From Gluconacetobacter takamatsuzukensis (GTDB lineage: Bacteria > Pseudomonadota > Alphaproteobacteria > Acetobacterales > Acetobacteraceae), in contig NZ_JABEQK010000013.1 in assembly GCF_014174275.1 (NCBI RefSeq), forward strand, positions 1 through 64,000: a stretch of DNA of 64,000 nucleotides, given 5' to 3'. Positions 1-8,470 of the stretch are shown piece after piece. The translations under genes were made by a program, and so were the position numbers. The notes under the pieces are model-generated. The model did no database searches, was not told the origin of the DNA, and was given only the letters and a program-made list of their open reading frames with translations. Position 1 is the first letter of the stretch, and every line of letters begins with the position of its first letter.

Positions 1-110
1 GGGTAGTAGATCATCGGCTTGTCGTAGACCGGCAGCAACTGCTTGCTGGTGGCCAGCGTCATGGGGTGCAGCCGGGTGCCCGATCCGCCGGCCAGCAGGA
101 TGCCCTTCAT
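1..110 (-). CDS. rfbA: Glucose-1-phosphate thymidylyltransferase, N-terminal fragment
   Basis: Reading the minus strand from position 110 gives about 36 residues beginning [16 protein letters not shown] and continuing to [15 protein letters not shown]. This is the nucleotide-binding signature of RmlA/RfbA sugar-nucleotidyltransferases, which make dTDP-glucose from glucose-1-phosphate and dTTP, the first step to dTDP-rhamnose for surface polysaccharides. The gene runs off the left edge, so roughly 250 residues of the usual 290 or so are missing. The ATG at 110 has a GGAAGG ribosome-binding site; an in-frame ATG at 122 would add four residues (MEGA). It is transcribed away from the PLP-fold gene. 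Family assignment is firm; assignment to rfbA rather than another thymidylyltransferase paralogue is inference. Confidence 0.85.
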   Translation of the reverse strand, partial: MKGILLAGGSGTRLHPMTLATSKQLLPVYDKPMIYY

Positions 111-334
111 CGCGCCTTCCATCGTGCGGTCGTTTGCCGCCGGGGTGTTCGCGCGATAGGGGTGCAGGTGCGACAGGTTGGTCATCGGGGTCGGTTCCGA
201 TCCGGAGGGCTGCATGGTTCGCTCCTTTCCTGATGGCCGGCGACGCGCCGTCCGGGGGGCGGCGCCGGGTGGCCCGCGCGATTGCCGCGCCGGGGGCCTG
301 CGCGCATAGTGATGACGGCAACAGGGATTTTTGC

Positions 335-2482
335 GTGCTCGCCGAACGATTGACCCATGACCTGGCCTGTGTCCTCGAACGCCCCGACCTGCGCGTGATC
401 GCGGGGGGGCGGCGCATCGGGCTGGATCCGGCGCTGGAGCGGCCGTTCGTGGTGCGGGCCGACGGCATGGTCGTGCTGGGCGCGCCGTGCATGAGGGCGC
501 CGGCCTGTGCCCCCGCCCTGCTGCGCCACGCGCTGGAGCTCGCCCGCCTGATCGAGGCCGTGCCCGGCGATGATGTGGCCGGCGACGCGGTGCCCGGCGA
601 CGTGGTGCTGGCGGGGCTGTGCGCGGCCCGCACCGCCGCGCTGTTCGCGGAGCTGGACGGGCCCGGTGGGGTGGCGCGGGCGGACTGGCATGCCGACATG
701 GCCGCCGCGCATCCGCCGGGCGCGGGCCGCCTGCGGCAGGTCTGGATGGAGCTGGCGCCGTTGCAGCCGCCGGTTGCCCCGGAACATGCCGATGACGGTG
801 CGTTCGGGCTGCTGGCGGCCCGGCTGGGCGCATTGTGGCCGCTGCTGGAGCCGGCGGAAAAGCTGATGGCTGAAGGCGGGGATGCGCGGCTGGCGATCGA
901 CCCGGCGACGGGGCTGAATCATTACGGTTCTTCCCACCGGCCTCGCCCCTGGGCTGTGACCTATGCGTCTTCCACCGCGTCCTCGGTGTCCGAACGGGGT
1001 TTCGCGGGGGCCGAGGCGGCGCGGGCGCGGCTGGTGCAGGGCGGGTTGGCCGGGGAAGGTGCGGAGGTGCGGGCCGGCATGGTCGCGGAGGTCCGGCACC
1101 GGATCGCGGCGCATTACGGGATGAGCGGGGCGCAGGGCGTCGTGCTGGCGCCGTCGGGCACGGATTGCGAATTGTATGCCCTGGCCCTGGCGATGCTGGG
1201 TTCTGGTGGACATCCGGTCAGCAACATCCTTCTGGCCCCCGAGGAAACCGGGAGTGGCGTACCGTTAGCGGCAAAAGGTTGCCATTTTGCGAATGACACC
1301 GCGCTGGGCGCCCAAGTGGCCAAGGGCGGGTCGATCGCGGGGTTTCCGGCGGACACGCTGCTTCTGTCGGTGCCGCTGCGGCGGCCGGACGGGGCGTTGC
1401 GCGCGGCTGCCGAGATCGACGGGGAGTGCATCGAGCTGGCGCGGCGGGGCCGGCAGGCGGGGCGGCATGTGCTGCTGCACCGGCTGGACCTGTCCAAGAC
1501 CGGATTGCTGGCGCCGGGGCTTGAGATGCTGGACCGGCTGGCCGACGCGGCCCGGGCCGAGGGCGCGCCGGTGCCCGATATCGTCGTCGATGCCTGCCAG
1601 GCGCGGCTGGATCCGGCACGGGTGCGGGCCTATCTGGACCGGGGGTGGATGGTGATGATCACCGGCTCCAAATTCTTCACCGGGCCGCCTTTCTGCGGGG
1701 CGCTGCTGCTGCCGGAAAGCGTGGCTGCGCGGCTGCGCGACGGGGACCTGCCGTCCGGGCTGGCGGATTACTGCCATCGCGGTGCGTGGCCGGAGGCGCC
1801 GGCGGCGCGGGGATTGCCGGTGGGCGAGAATGTGGGGCTGATGCTGCGCTGGTATGCGGCGCTGGCCGAAATGGAGGCGCTGAGGGAGGTCCCCCGGCCG
1901 GTGGTGCGTGCCCGGCTGGCGCGGTTCCTGACCGCGCTGGAAGCGGCGATCGATGCCGACCCGGACCTGCGGCGGCTGCCGGTGCCGCATCCGGAGCGGC
2001 CGCCTCTGGCCGATGCCTGGGACGATCGCGGCACCATCCTGAGCTTTTTCGTGCGCGATCCGCTGGCCTCATTGCCCTGTGGGGACGATTTCGTGCCGCT
2101 GGGGCTGGAGCCGGCGCGTGCGCTCTATCGCTGGCTGAATGCCGACCTGTCGCGGGTGGTACCCGTGGGGGCGGATCGGGCCCTCGCGGGGTTGCTGTGC
2201 CATGTCGGCCAGCCGGTGCCGCTGCCGCACCCCATGCTGCCCGGCGGGGTGGCCGGGGCGCTGCGCCTGTCGGCCGGGGCGCGGCTGGTTTCGGGCGAGC
2301 CGTCGCATGACGGGCTGGTGCCCGATCTGCGCATGGATCGGGAAATTGCCGATGCACAGCGGGTTCTGGCCAAGATCGGGCTGATCCTGCGGCACTGGTC
2401 GACCCTGGCGGCGGCCGACCCGGTACAGACCTACGCGCCGCTTCCGGCTATGGATACCGGCGCACCCGTCACCCTGCCCTGA
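335..2482 (+). CDS. PLP-dependent aminotransferase-fold protein, function unknown
   Basis: A large fold-type I PLP enzyme of about 715 residues. The sequence shows an N-terminal region of some 200 residues without recognised motifs, then a class V-like core: a SGTDCELYA cofactor-binding stretch, an aspartate in [10 protein letters not shown], and [12 protein letters not shown], where the lysine near residue 446 is the expected Schiff-base residue. Substrate is unknown. The frame is open back to a TTG at 134, but residues before 335 look non-coding. The GTG at 335 follows an AGGGA site; an ATG at 233 is the alternative. The next gene starts 14 bases after the stop, so an operon with the histidine phosphatase is likely. 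It is longer than ordinary cysteine desulfurases or aminotransferases. Confidence 0.75.
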   Translation: MLAERLTHDLACVLERPDLRVIAGGRRIGLDPALERPFVVRADGMVVLGAPCMRAPACAPALLRHALELARLIEAVPGDDVAGDAVPGDVVLAGLCAARTAALFAELDGPGGVARADWHADMAAAHPPGAGRLRQVWMELAPLQPPVAPEHADDGAFGLLAARLGALWPLLEPAEKLMAEGGDARLAIDPATGLNHYGSSHRPRPWAVTYASSTASSVSERGFAGAEAARARLVQGGLAGEGAEVRAGMVAEVRHRIAAHYGMSGAQGVVLAPSGTDCELYALALAMLGSGGHPVSNILLAPEETGSGVPLAAKGCHFANDTALGAQVAKGGSIAGFPADTLLLSVPLRRPDGALRAAAEIDGECIELARRGRQAGRHVLLHRLDLSKTGLLAPGLEMLDRLADAARAEGAPVPDIVVDACQARLDPARVRAYLDRGWMVMITGSKFFTGPPFCGALLLPESVAARLRDGDLPSGLADYCHRGAWPEAPAARGLPVGENVGLMLRWYAALAEMEALREVPRPVVRARLARFLTALEAAIDADPDLRRLPVPHPERPPLADAWDDRGTILSFFVRDPLASLPCGDDFVPLGLEPARALYRWLNADLSRVVPVGADRALAGLLCHVGQPVPLPHPMLPGGVAGALRLSAGARLVSGEPSHDGLVPDLRMDREIADAQRVLAKIGLILRHWSTLAAADPVQTYAPLPAMDTGAPVTLP

Positions 2483-2496
2483 TCGGACCGGCCTTC

Positions 2497-3162
2497 ATGA
2501 ACCAGAATCACGGTCATTTCCTCGACACCCCCAAGCTGCCGGACGGTGTCACCCGCTTCTGGCTGATCCGTCATGCGCTGGTCGAGGAAAATGCCCGCAT
2601 GCGGGTCTATGGCACGCTGGATGTGCCGCTTTGCCCCGACAGCCTGGTGGCCCAGCGCGGCATGTACGAGGCGCTGGCGGCGCGCCTGCCGCAGAACGCG
2701 CAATGGTTTACCTCGCCACTGGGCCGCACCCAGCATACCGCGCGCACGATCCAGGAGGCGGGGTATGGCCTGGTGGACTGGACGGTCGAGCCCGGGTTCA
2801 CCGAGCAGTCGCTGGGCGAATGGCATGGGCTGCGCCATCACGAATTGCTGGACCAGTTGCAGCTGGCGCCGCATCTGTTCTGGTCGGTCGCGGCATCCGA
2901 GCGGCCGCCCGGCGGCGAGAGCATGCTGGAGGTCTGCGCCCGGGTGGGCGAGACGATGGACCGCATGGCGCGCGCGCATGCGGGACGGAACATGGTCGTC
3001 GTCAGCCATGGCGGGGCGATCCGCGCGGCGCTGGCCCATGCGTTGCGGGTGCATGCCGACACCGCGCTGCATTTCTCGATCCAAAATCTTTCCCTGACGA
3101 TCATCGAGCGCTTTCCCGAAGCGTGGCGCATCGTGGCCGTCAACGAACTGCCGGGGGTCTGA
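2497..3162 (+). CDS. Histidine phosphatase family protein (phosphoglycerate mutase-like)
   Basis: A 221-residue member of the branched histidine phosphatase superfamily. The motif WLIRHALVEE (Arg25, His26) is a variant of the RHG phosphate pocket with alanine in the glycine position; SPLGRTQHTA supplies the second arginine, an acid residue lies around EQSLGEWHG, and VVVSHGGAIRAAL carries the second catalytic histidine. The length and the GEWHG segment resemble CobC or GpmB-like small-molecule phosphatases, but the substrate cannot be read from sequence. It lies between the PLP-fold protein (14-base gap) and malic enzyme (54-base gap) on the same strand, suggesting a shared transcript. Confidence 0.85.
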   Translation: MNQNHGHFLDTPKLPDGVTRFWLIRHALVEENARMRVYGTLDVPLCPDSLVAQRGMYEALAARLPQNAQWFTSPLGRTQHTARTIQEAGYGLVDWTVEPGFTEQSLGEWHGLRHHELLDQLQLAPHLFWSVAASERPPGGESMLEVCARVGETMDRMARAHAGRNMVVVSHGGAIRAALAHALRVHADTALHFSIQNLSLTIIERFPEAWRIVAVNELPGV

Positions 3163-3216
3163 ACCTGCCCGGCATGGCGGTTTCGGCCGCCGATCAGTGC
3201 ATGGAGTACCCCGAAC

Positions 3217-4863
3217 ATGACGTCATCCGACCGCCAGACCCTGCGAGGCACGGCGCTGCTGAACGATCCGTTCCTGAACCGTGGGACCGCCTTCACGACC
3301 GCCGAACGCCGGGCCCTGGGCTTGGAAGGGCTGCTGCCGCCGCAGGTTGAAACGCTGGACCGGCAGGCCGAACGGGTGCTGGCGCATCTGGACGCCAAGC
3401 CGACCGACCTTGAGCGCTATATCTACCTCTCCGCGCTCGTCGATCGGAACGAGACCCTGTTCTACAAGGTGCTGATGTCCGACCCGGCGCGCTTCGTGCC
3501 GATCGTCTATGCGCCCACGCTGGGCGAGGTCTGCAAGTCGTTCAGCCATCTCTATCGGCGCCCTCGGGGCATGTATATCAGCCTGGACATGAAGGGGCGC
3601 ATTGCCGAGGTGCTGCGCAACTGGCCGGTGCCGGATGTGCGCTTCCTGTGCGTGACCACGGGCGGGCGCATTCTGGGGCTGGGCGATATCGGTGCCAACG
3701 GGATGGGCATCCCGATCGGCAAATTGCAGCTTTATACCGCCTGTGGCGCGGTGCCGCCGCATACCACGCTGCCGGTGCAGCTTGATATCGGCACCACCAA
3801 TGCGGCCCTGCGCGCCGATCCGCTCTATCTGGGCCTGCGGCGCGAGCCGCCGCCGGAAGCGGAACTGGATGCGTTCGTCGAGGAGTTCGTGGCGGCGGTG
3901 CAGGAGGTCTTTCCCGCCTGCTGCATCCATTTCGAGGACTGGAAGGGTACCGACGCGATCCGTTACCTGGAGCGCTATCGCGAAAAGGTGCTGTGCTACA
4001 ACGACGATATCCAGGGCACGGCGTCGGTGACGCTGGCGGGGCTTGTCACCGCGCTGCGGATCAAGGGCGAGCAGCTTTCGGACCAGAATTTCCTGTTCCT
4101 CGGCGCCGGGTCTTCGGCGCTGGGGACGTCGGACCTGCTGGTGACGGCCATGGAGGCCGAGGGGCTGACGGTTGCCGAAGCGCGCTCGCGCATCATTATG
4201 ATGGATGTGAAAGGGCTGGTCGAGCCTTCGCGCACCGACCTGACCGAGGCGCAGCGTCGCTATGCCCATGCGGCCGCGCCCACGCGCGATCTGCTGGAGA
4301 CCATCCGCCGTGTGCGGCCCAGCGTGCTGATCGGGGTTTCGACCGCCGGGGGGGCGTTTACCCAGCCGGTGGTGGAATTGATGGCCGAGATCAATGCGCG
4401 GCCGATCATCTTTCCGCTGTCGATTCCGCGCCCGGAATGCACGGCCGAGCAGGCCTATGGCTGGTCGGACGGGCGGGCGCTGTATGCCGCCGGCATCCAG
4501 TTTCCGCAGGTTCTGCGGGGGGACATGGTGTTTCGGCCCGGGCAGGCCAATAATTTCTATATCTTCCCCGGCCTGGGGCTGGCGGTCTATGCGACGCGGC
4601 CGCGCCTGATTACCGGCGCGGTGATCATCGAGGCCGCGCATGCGCTGGCCGATCAGGTATCGCCCTCGGCGCAGGCGCGGGGGATGCTCTATCCGCCGCA
4701 GTCGCAGATCCTGGAAGTGGAGGTGACGTCGGCCTGCCGGCTGGCGGAGTATCTGTTCGAGAACGGCATGGCGACCGTGCCGCGCCCGGAGGACATCCGG
4801 GCCTGGATCGAGGGGATGTGCTACAGCCCGGAATATGGGGCGATCGCGCCGGCTGAAGGCTGA
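3217..4863 (+). CDS. maeA: NAD-dependent malic enzyme
   Basis: A 548-residue malic enzyme catalysing oxidative decarboxylation of malate to pyruvate and CO2. The length matches the large SfcA/MaeA class. The malate-site motif VPIVYAPTLGEVC is near residue 97; FEDWKGTDAI and CYNDDIQGTAS contain the metal-ligand acids; FLFLGAGSSALG near residue 296 is the dinucleotide-binding loop. NAD rather than NADP preference is inferred from overall similarity to SfcA. Acetic acid bacteria use this route to make pyruvate from C4 acids, and pyruvate decarboxylase is encoded nearby. The stop codon TGA at 4861-4863 is also the left target-site duplication of a MITE-like element, so the original 3-prime flank was interrupted exactly at the stop. 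Confidence 0.93.
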   Translation: MTSSDRQTLRGTALLNDPFLNRGTAFTTAERRALGLEGLLPPQVETLDRQAERVLAHLDAKPTDLERYIYLSALVDRNETLFYKVLMSDPARFVPIVYAPTLGEVCKSFSHLYRRPRGMYISLDMKGRIAEVLRNWPVPDVRFLCVTTGGRILGLGDIGANGMGIPIGKLQLYTACGAVPPHTTLPVQLDIGTTNAALRADPLYLGLRREPPPEAELDAFVEEFVAAVQEVFPACCIHFEDWKGTDAIRYLERYREKVLCYNDDIQGTASVTLAGLVTALRIKGEQLSDQNFLFLGAGSSALGTSDLLVTAMEAEGLTVAEARSRIIMMDVKGLVEPSRTDLTEAQRRYAHAAAPTRDLLETIRRVRPSVLIGVSTAGGAFTQPVVELMAEINARPIIFPLSIPRPECTAEQAYGWSDGRALYAAGIQFPQVLRGDMVFRPGQANNFYIFPGLGLAVYATRPRLITGAVIIEAAHALADQVSPSAQARGMLYPPQSQILEVEVTSACRLAEYLFENGMATVPRPEDIRAWIEGMCYSPEYGAIAPAEG

Positions 4864-5025
4864 GAGGCTGTTTGCAAAGTCACCCTGCCGGCGATCCGAC
4901 GCGCATTTGCTGCGCTTCGGTGCTCACGGCCATCAAGGCCGCTCCGCTCCGATGCTCGAAAATACACGCCGGACGTGCCGCTTCGCGGCACTCTCGCTCG
5001 GCAGGCCGACTTTTCAAACAGCCTC
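4864..5025. mobile_element. MITE-like element, copy 1 (162 bp), TGA target duplication
   Basis: The ends are near-perfect inverted repeats of about 27 bases: the left end begins GAGGCTGTTTGCAAAGTC and the right end reads, on the opposite strand, GAGGCTGTTTGAAAAGTC. Both are flanked directly by TGA (4861-4863 and 5026-5028), a 3-base TNA duplication. TNA duplications and ends of this kind are typical of the IS1031 group of the IS5 family, known from acetic acid bacteria. There is no room for a transposase, so this is a non-autonomous derivative or an internally deleted IS. A shorter relative lies at 16753-16868. Confidence 0.85.
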
Positions 5026-5055
5026 TGAGGCGCGCGGCATACTCTTTAAATTAAA

Positions 5056-5502
5056 ATGGTCTTCAAGGGGCAGTTTGTGCAGTGCGAATGGCGTAGATCT
5101 TATGACAGGCTGGTTCCGATGCTGATCAAGGAACATTTCGGTGACCCGGGCGCCCTTACGCGGCAGTTTCCGTATATGAAATCGACGTTCCTGTGGAAAA
5201 GCGACGATTTCATCATCACTGCAGAGGCGCTCGCCAATCCGAATAACAAATATCACGGGCTCGAGCGGCTTGCCGTGGAGCATCAGCAGGCCGGATCCTG
5301 GCAACTTGCTGGTGAGTATTGGCTGATCGCGGCGGGTTGGCGCCGTCATACGATGGATGCCAGTAACGAACGTCATGTAGAAGCATTGCAGCTTGTCTTG
5401 CGGCATGTCGAATATAACAGGGCGATGGCCGAGTGGAAAAAGAAGAGGCTAGGCAGAAGCGCGATGCCTTACCCCGGCCAGTTCGGGCTGTCGGACGATT
5501 GA
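5056..5502 (+). CDS. Small hypothetical protein, possible ANR-like regulator
   Basis: A 148-residue protein that I do not recognise with certainty. Residues about 75-120 read GLERLAVEHQQAGSW, then LAGEYWLIAAGWRR and NERHVEAL. This alternation of AxxEHxxAGxWxxAxxYWxxAA and a final NxRHVEAL resembles the helical pattern of ANR-type small regulators (negative regulators of AraC activators); that is a suggestion only. It is hydrophilic with no signal peptide or membrane segment. A later ATG at 5119 would give 127 residues. Base composition is less GC-rich than the surrounding genes, and it sits just after a mobile element, so it may be acquired. The stop lies inside a perfect inverted repeat. Confidence 0.6.
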   Translation: MVFKGQFVQCEWRRSYDRLVPMLIKEHFGDPGALTRQFPYMKSTFLWKSDDFIITAEALANPNNKYHGLERLAVEHQQAGSWQLAGEYWLIAAGWRRHTMDASNERHVEALQLVLRHVEYNRAMAEWKKKRLGRSAMPYPGQFGLSDD

Positions 5503-5518
5503 AAATTGAAATTTTCAA
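5499..5518. terminator. A+T-rich inverted repeat over the stop codon
   Basis: TTGAAAATT (5499-5507) and AATTTTCAA (5510-5518) form a perfect 9-base inverted repeat covering the TGA of the preceding 148-residue gene. The two-base spacer makes a classical terminator hairpin weak; it could equally be a protein-binding palindrome. Confidence 0.35.
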
Positions 5519-5645
5519 AGAATATTCAGGATTGTTGCAGGGCGTGCGCCTTTGGAGCGCGGGGGAATGTCCTGTATTGGCGCAGATGAGGCGAAAGCGG
5601 AAATTCGGGATCTGACAAACCGGCTTCCAGCGTCAAACTATCGAA

Positions 5646-5673
5646 GCCTCTGGCGGAACGGTCCGCCAGAGGC
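5646..5673. terminator. Strong GC-rich hairpin, likely bidirectional terminator
   Basis: GCCTCTGGCGGA and TCCGCCAGAGGC form a perfect 12-base stem with an ACGG loop. It lies between the end of the small hypothetical gene (5502) and the end of pdc (5727, opposite strand), the position expected for a terminator serving convergent genes. The T-rich stretch after 5685 supports termination on the plus strand. Confidence 0.7.
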
Positions 5674-5683
5674 CATCGATTGA

Positions 5684-5719
5684 AAGTCTTCTTGCTTCTT
5701 TTTCTTCAGAAAAAGAAGG
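5684..5719. repeat. Dispersed A/T hairpin repeat, half copy
   Basis: Contains AAGTCTTCTTGCTTC followed by the inverted repeat CTTCTTTTTC/TTCAGAAAAAGAAG. The same block occurs at one end of the composite repeats at 21867, 53009 and 63266. It lies directly downstream of pdc and could act as its terminator. Confidence 0.7.
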
Positions 5720-5726
5720 CTCGTCC

Positions 5727-7403
5727 TCAGCTCACTTTGGGCGGGCGCCCATTGGCGGCGGCGACTTTCGTGCCCCATTTTACCAGGGTTTCGGTGCAGT
5801 CCGAGCGGTCGAGGTCGCATTCGATCAGGGTGGGGCCGTTTGTGTTGGCCCTGGCCTGTTCGATGGCGCTGGCGAGTTCGCCGGCTGTGGTGGCGCGGAG
5901 GCCGAGGCCGTGTCCGTCCTGGGCGTTGAAGGCGGCGATCAGGCCGGCATAGTCCCAGTTCTTGATGTAGTTGTAGGGGCCGTCATGGATCTTGATTTCG
6001 ATGACGTAGCCGTGGTTGTTCACGAGGAAGATGATGACCGGGAGCTCGTAGCGCACCATCTGCGCGACTTCCTGCGCGGTGAGCTGAAACGAGCCGTCTC
6101 CGACCATCAGGACGTGGCGGCGGTCGGGGGCGGCCAGCGCGCCGCCCAGTGCGGCGGGGACCGACCAGCCGATGCTGCCCCACTGCATTTCGCTTTCCAC
6201 CTTTGCGCCGCCGGGGAGGTTCATGCGCACGGCGTTGAACCAGCTATCGCCGGTTTCGGCCGTGAGCGTGGTGTTGCTGTCGACCAGGGCGTTGATCTGG
6301 CGGGCCATTTCATCGTTGGTCAGGCGGGCGTCGCGGGGTGCCTGGGGAATGGCGGGCAGGGGCTGGCGCGGGATTTCTGCGGAGCCGGCGCGGCGGGGCG
6401 CACGGGCGGCCAGGGCTTCGACATACTGGGCGATGGAAAAGCCTTCGAAGACGCGGCCGTTGACGGTGACGCTTTGCAGGTCGGCCAGCAGCGTGTCTTC
6501 CGGGCGCAGCGTGGCGCGCCAGCCGACGGTGGCGTAGTCGTTGAAGATCGGGCCGAGGCAGAGCACGCCGTCGGCGCCCTCGACGAGCTCCTGCGCGCCG
6601 GGGGAGCTGACTTCGCCCCAGTAGACGCCGCGATAGGCGGGGTGATCCTCGGGGAAGAAGCCCTTGGCGGCGGCCATGACCGTGACCGCGCAGCCCATGC
6701 GGTCGGCCAGGGCGGGGAGGAGGTCCAGGATGCCGGAGGCGCGCATGCGGCTGCCGACCAGCAGCACCACCTTGTCGCGGGCGTAGAGGAAGCGGCCGGT
6801 TTCTTCCAGCGCGGCTTCCAGGCTGGCCGGGTCGGCGGCGGGCTCGGACAGCAGGCTGCTGACGGGGCCCGGGGCCGGGCATGGGGCGTTGGCGAGGTTG
6901 CAGGGGATTTCGATATAGGCGGGCTTGCGCGCGCGCAGGGCGGTGCGGATGGCGTGGTCGATCTGGTGCGGTGCGTTTTCGGCCGAGAAGATCACCTCGG
7001 TCGCGCAGGTGATGTGGCGCATCATTTCGGCCTGGTAGCCGTAATTGGTGTTGCCCAGCGTGTGGTGCAGCAGGTGGCCCGACCCGTGGTCGTTGGTGTT
7101 GGGGGCGCCGGAGACCAGGATGACCGGTACATTTTCGGCATAGGCGCTGCCGATGGCGTTCATGGCGGAGAGCGCGCCGACGCTGAAGGTCACGATCATG
7201 GCGGCGGCGCCGTTGGCGCGGCCGTAGCCCTCGGCGCTATAGCCGCAATTCAGCTCGTTGCAGCTGTAGATCTGTTTGGTCGAGCCTTCCGTCAGCAGCT
7301 CGTCGAGCAGGATCAGGTTGAAATCGCCCGCGACGGCGAAATGGTGCTTCAGGCCGATCTGGCCGAGGCGGGTGGAAAGATATTGGCCGACTGTGGTGGT
7401 CAT
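5727..7403 (-). CDS. pdc: Pyruvate decarboxylase
   Basis: A 558-residue thiamine-diphosphate enzyme that converts pyruvate to acetaldehyde and CO2; bacterial Pdc is rare and characteristic of Zymomonas, Zymobacter and acetic acid bacteria. From the ATG at 7403, Glu50 lies in [15 protein letters not shown] (cofactor activation), His113-His114 in [12 protein letters not shown] (the Pdc-specific pair), and [11 protein letters not shown] followed by NNHGYVIE is the TPP/Mg motif. The frame stays open upstream to 7502, but [10 protein letters not shown] is the conserved start and the extra stretch overlaps the intergenic region. It is divergent from a LysR gene 120 bases away, a likely local regulator. 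Downstream lie two hairpins. Identification is very secure. Confidence 0.97.
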   Translation of the reverse strand: MTTTVGQYLSTRLGQIGLKHHFAVAGDFNLILLDELLTEGSTKQIYSCNELNCGYSAEGYGRANGAAAMIVTFSVGALSAMNAIGSAYAENVPVILVSGAPNTNDHGSGHLLHHTLGNTNYGYQAEMMRHITCATEVIFSAENAPHQIDHAIRTALRARKPAYIEIPCNLANAPCPAPGPVSSLLSEPAADPASLEAALEETGRFLYARDKVVLLVGSRMRASGILDLLPALADRMGCAVTVMAAAKGFFPEDHPAYRGVYWGEVSSPGAQELVEGADGVLCLGPIFNDYATVGWRATLRPEDTLLADLQSVTVNGRVFEGFSIAQYVEALAARAPRRAGSAEIPRQPLPAIPQAPRDARLTNDEMARQINALVDSNTTLTAETGDSWFNAVRMNLPGGAKVESEMQWGSIGWSVPAALGGALAAPDRRHVLMVGDGSFQLTAQEVAQMVRYELPVIIFLVNNHGYVIEIKIHDGPYNYIKNWDYAGLIAAFNAQDGHGLGLRATTAGELASAIEQARANTNGPTLIECDLDRSDCTETLVKWGTKVAAANGRPPKVS

Positions 7404-7523
7404 GGCGATGACTCCCCCGGTTTCCGGGGCGACCCGTTCGTCCCGGCTGCGTAGGGCGCAGACTGGGAGGCGCGGATTTTTCTGTCCAATATATGCGAAC
7501 AACGCTATCCATATATTTCAGAT
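7404..7523. promoter_or_regulatory. Divergent pdc/LysR promoter region
   Basis: This 120-base spacer separates two divergent starts. Its LysR-proximal half is unusually A+T-rich and contains two ATATAT blocks flanking GCGAACAACGCTATCC, and then ATATTTCAGATAT just before the LysR start. These are candidates for T-N11-A type LysR sites; no -35/-10 pair is clear enough to assign. Confidence 0.45.
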
Positions 7524-8429
7524 ATGAACATCGATTTCCGCCATCTGCGCTACATTGCCGCGATCGCCGAGCATGGCAGCTTCACGCATGCGGCACGGGC
7601 GCTGCACATGGAGCAGCCGCCGCTGAGCCAGCAGGTCCGCGCGCTGGAACAGGCGCTGGGGCTGAAGCTGTTCGTGCGGTCGCGGCAGGGCGCGGTGCCG
7701 ACCGAGGCGGGGGCCGAGCTGGTCAAGCGGGCGGGTATCCTGTTGCAGATGCGGCAGGAATTCACGGATGTCGCGACCGGGCTTGCGCGTGGCGAGCGGG
7801 GCAGCCTGCGTGTGGGGCTGGCGGGCGCGGTGTCGCTGCTGCCGCTGATTCCGGCGGCGATCCGCCAGCTTCGCCTGGCGCTGCCGCATGCGGTGATCAC
7901 GATGGAGGAAAGCAACACGCCGGCCTTGTGCGCGGCGCTGACCGAACGGACGATCGACGTCGCCATCATTCGTCCGCCGGCGCCGGGCGGGACGTTCGCG
8001 ATCGAGACATTGTTCGAGGAGCCGACGCTGCTGGCGGTGCCGGTGGGCCATCCTGCTGCCGGACAGGCCACGGTTGCGTTGCAGGATGTGGCGCAGGATC
8101 CGCTGATCCTGTTTCCGCGTGCGCTGGGGCCGGGTTTCTTCGATGCCATTCTGGCGGCGTGCCAGAATGCCGGCTTTACCCCGCAACTGGGGCAGGAGGC
8201 GCCGCAGATTACCGCCGCCGTGCCGCTGGTGGCGGCGGGGCTTGGCGTGTCGATCGTGCCGGCCTGCCTGGACCAGATCCATGCCGGCGGGGCAGTGTTT
8301 CGCCCCATTGCCGGCACCGCGCCGCGCGCGACCCTGGCTGTTGCGACGCGGCCCGAGCCGCCGGCGCCGTTGCTGCGGCGGTTTGTGGAGACGTTGCGGG
8401 AGCAGGTGCGCGGGAGGGGGGCAGGGTGA
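7524..8429 (+). CDS. LysR family transcriptional regulator
   Basis: A 301-residue LysR regulator. Residues 1-60 form the winged helix-turn-helix (FRHLRYIAAIAEHGSFTHAA, then PPLSQQVRALEQALGLKLF), and the rest is the periplasmic-binding-like effector domain, with LVAAGLGVSIVPACL near the C-terminus. It is transcribed divergently from pdc, the usual arrangement for a LysR protein controlling its neighbour, so pdc is the inferred target. The effector is unknown. The intergenic stretch 7490-7525 holds ATATAT and ATATTTCAGATAT dyads compatible with LysR boxes. Confidence 0.92.
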   Translation: MNIDFRHLRYIAAIAEHGSFTHAARALHMEQPPLSQQVRALEQALGLKLFVRSRQGAVPTEAGAELVKRAGILLQMRQEFTDVATGLARGERGSLRVGLAGAVSLLPLIPAAIRQLRLALPHAVITMEESNTPALCAALTERTIDVAIIRPPAPGGTFAIETLFEEPTLLAVPVGHPAAGQATVALQDVAQDPLILFPRALGPGFFDAILAACQNAGFTPQLGQEAPQITAAVPLVAAGLGVSIVPACLDQIHAGGAVFRPIAGTAPRATLAVATRPEPPAPLLRRFVETLREQVRGRGAG

Positions 8430-8470
8430 AAGGGGAGCATTATGTGTGCCGGCAAGAGGCTTCTGAACGA

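Noticed and set aside
4835-5125. Small open frame across the element after malic enzyme
   Set aside because: It runs through the inverted repeats of the MITE-like element and has no ribosome-binding site.
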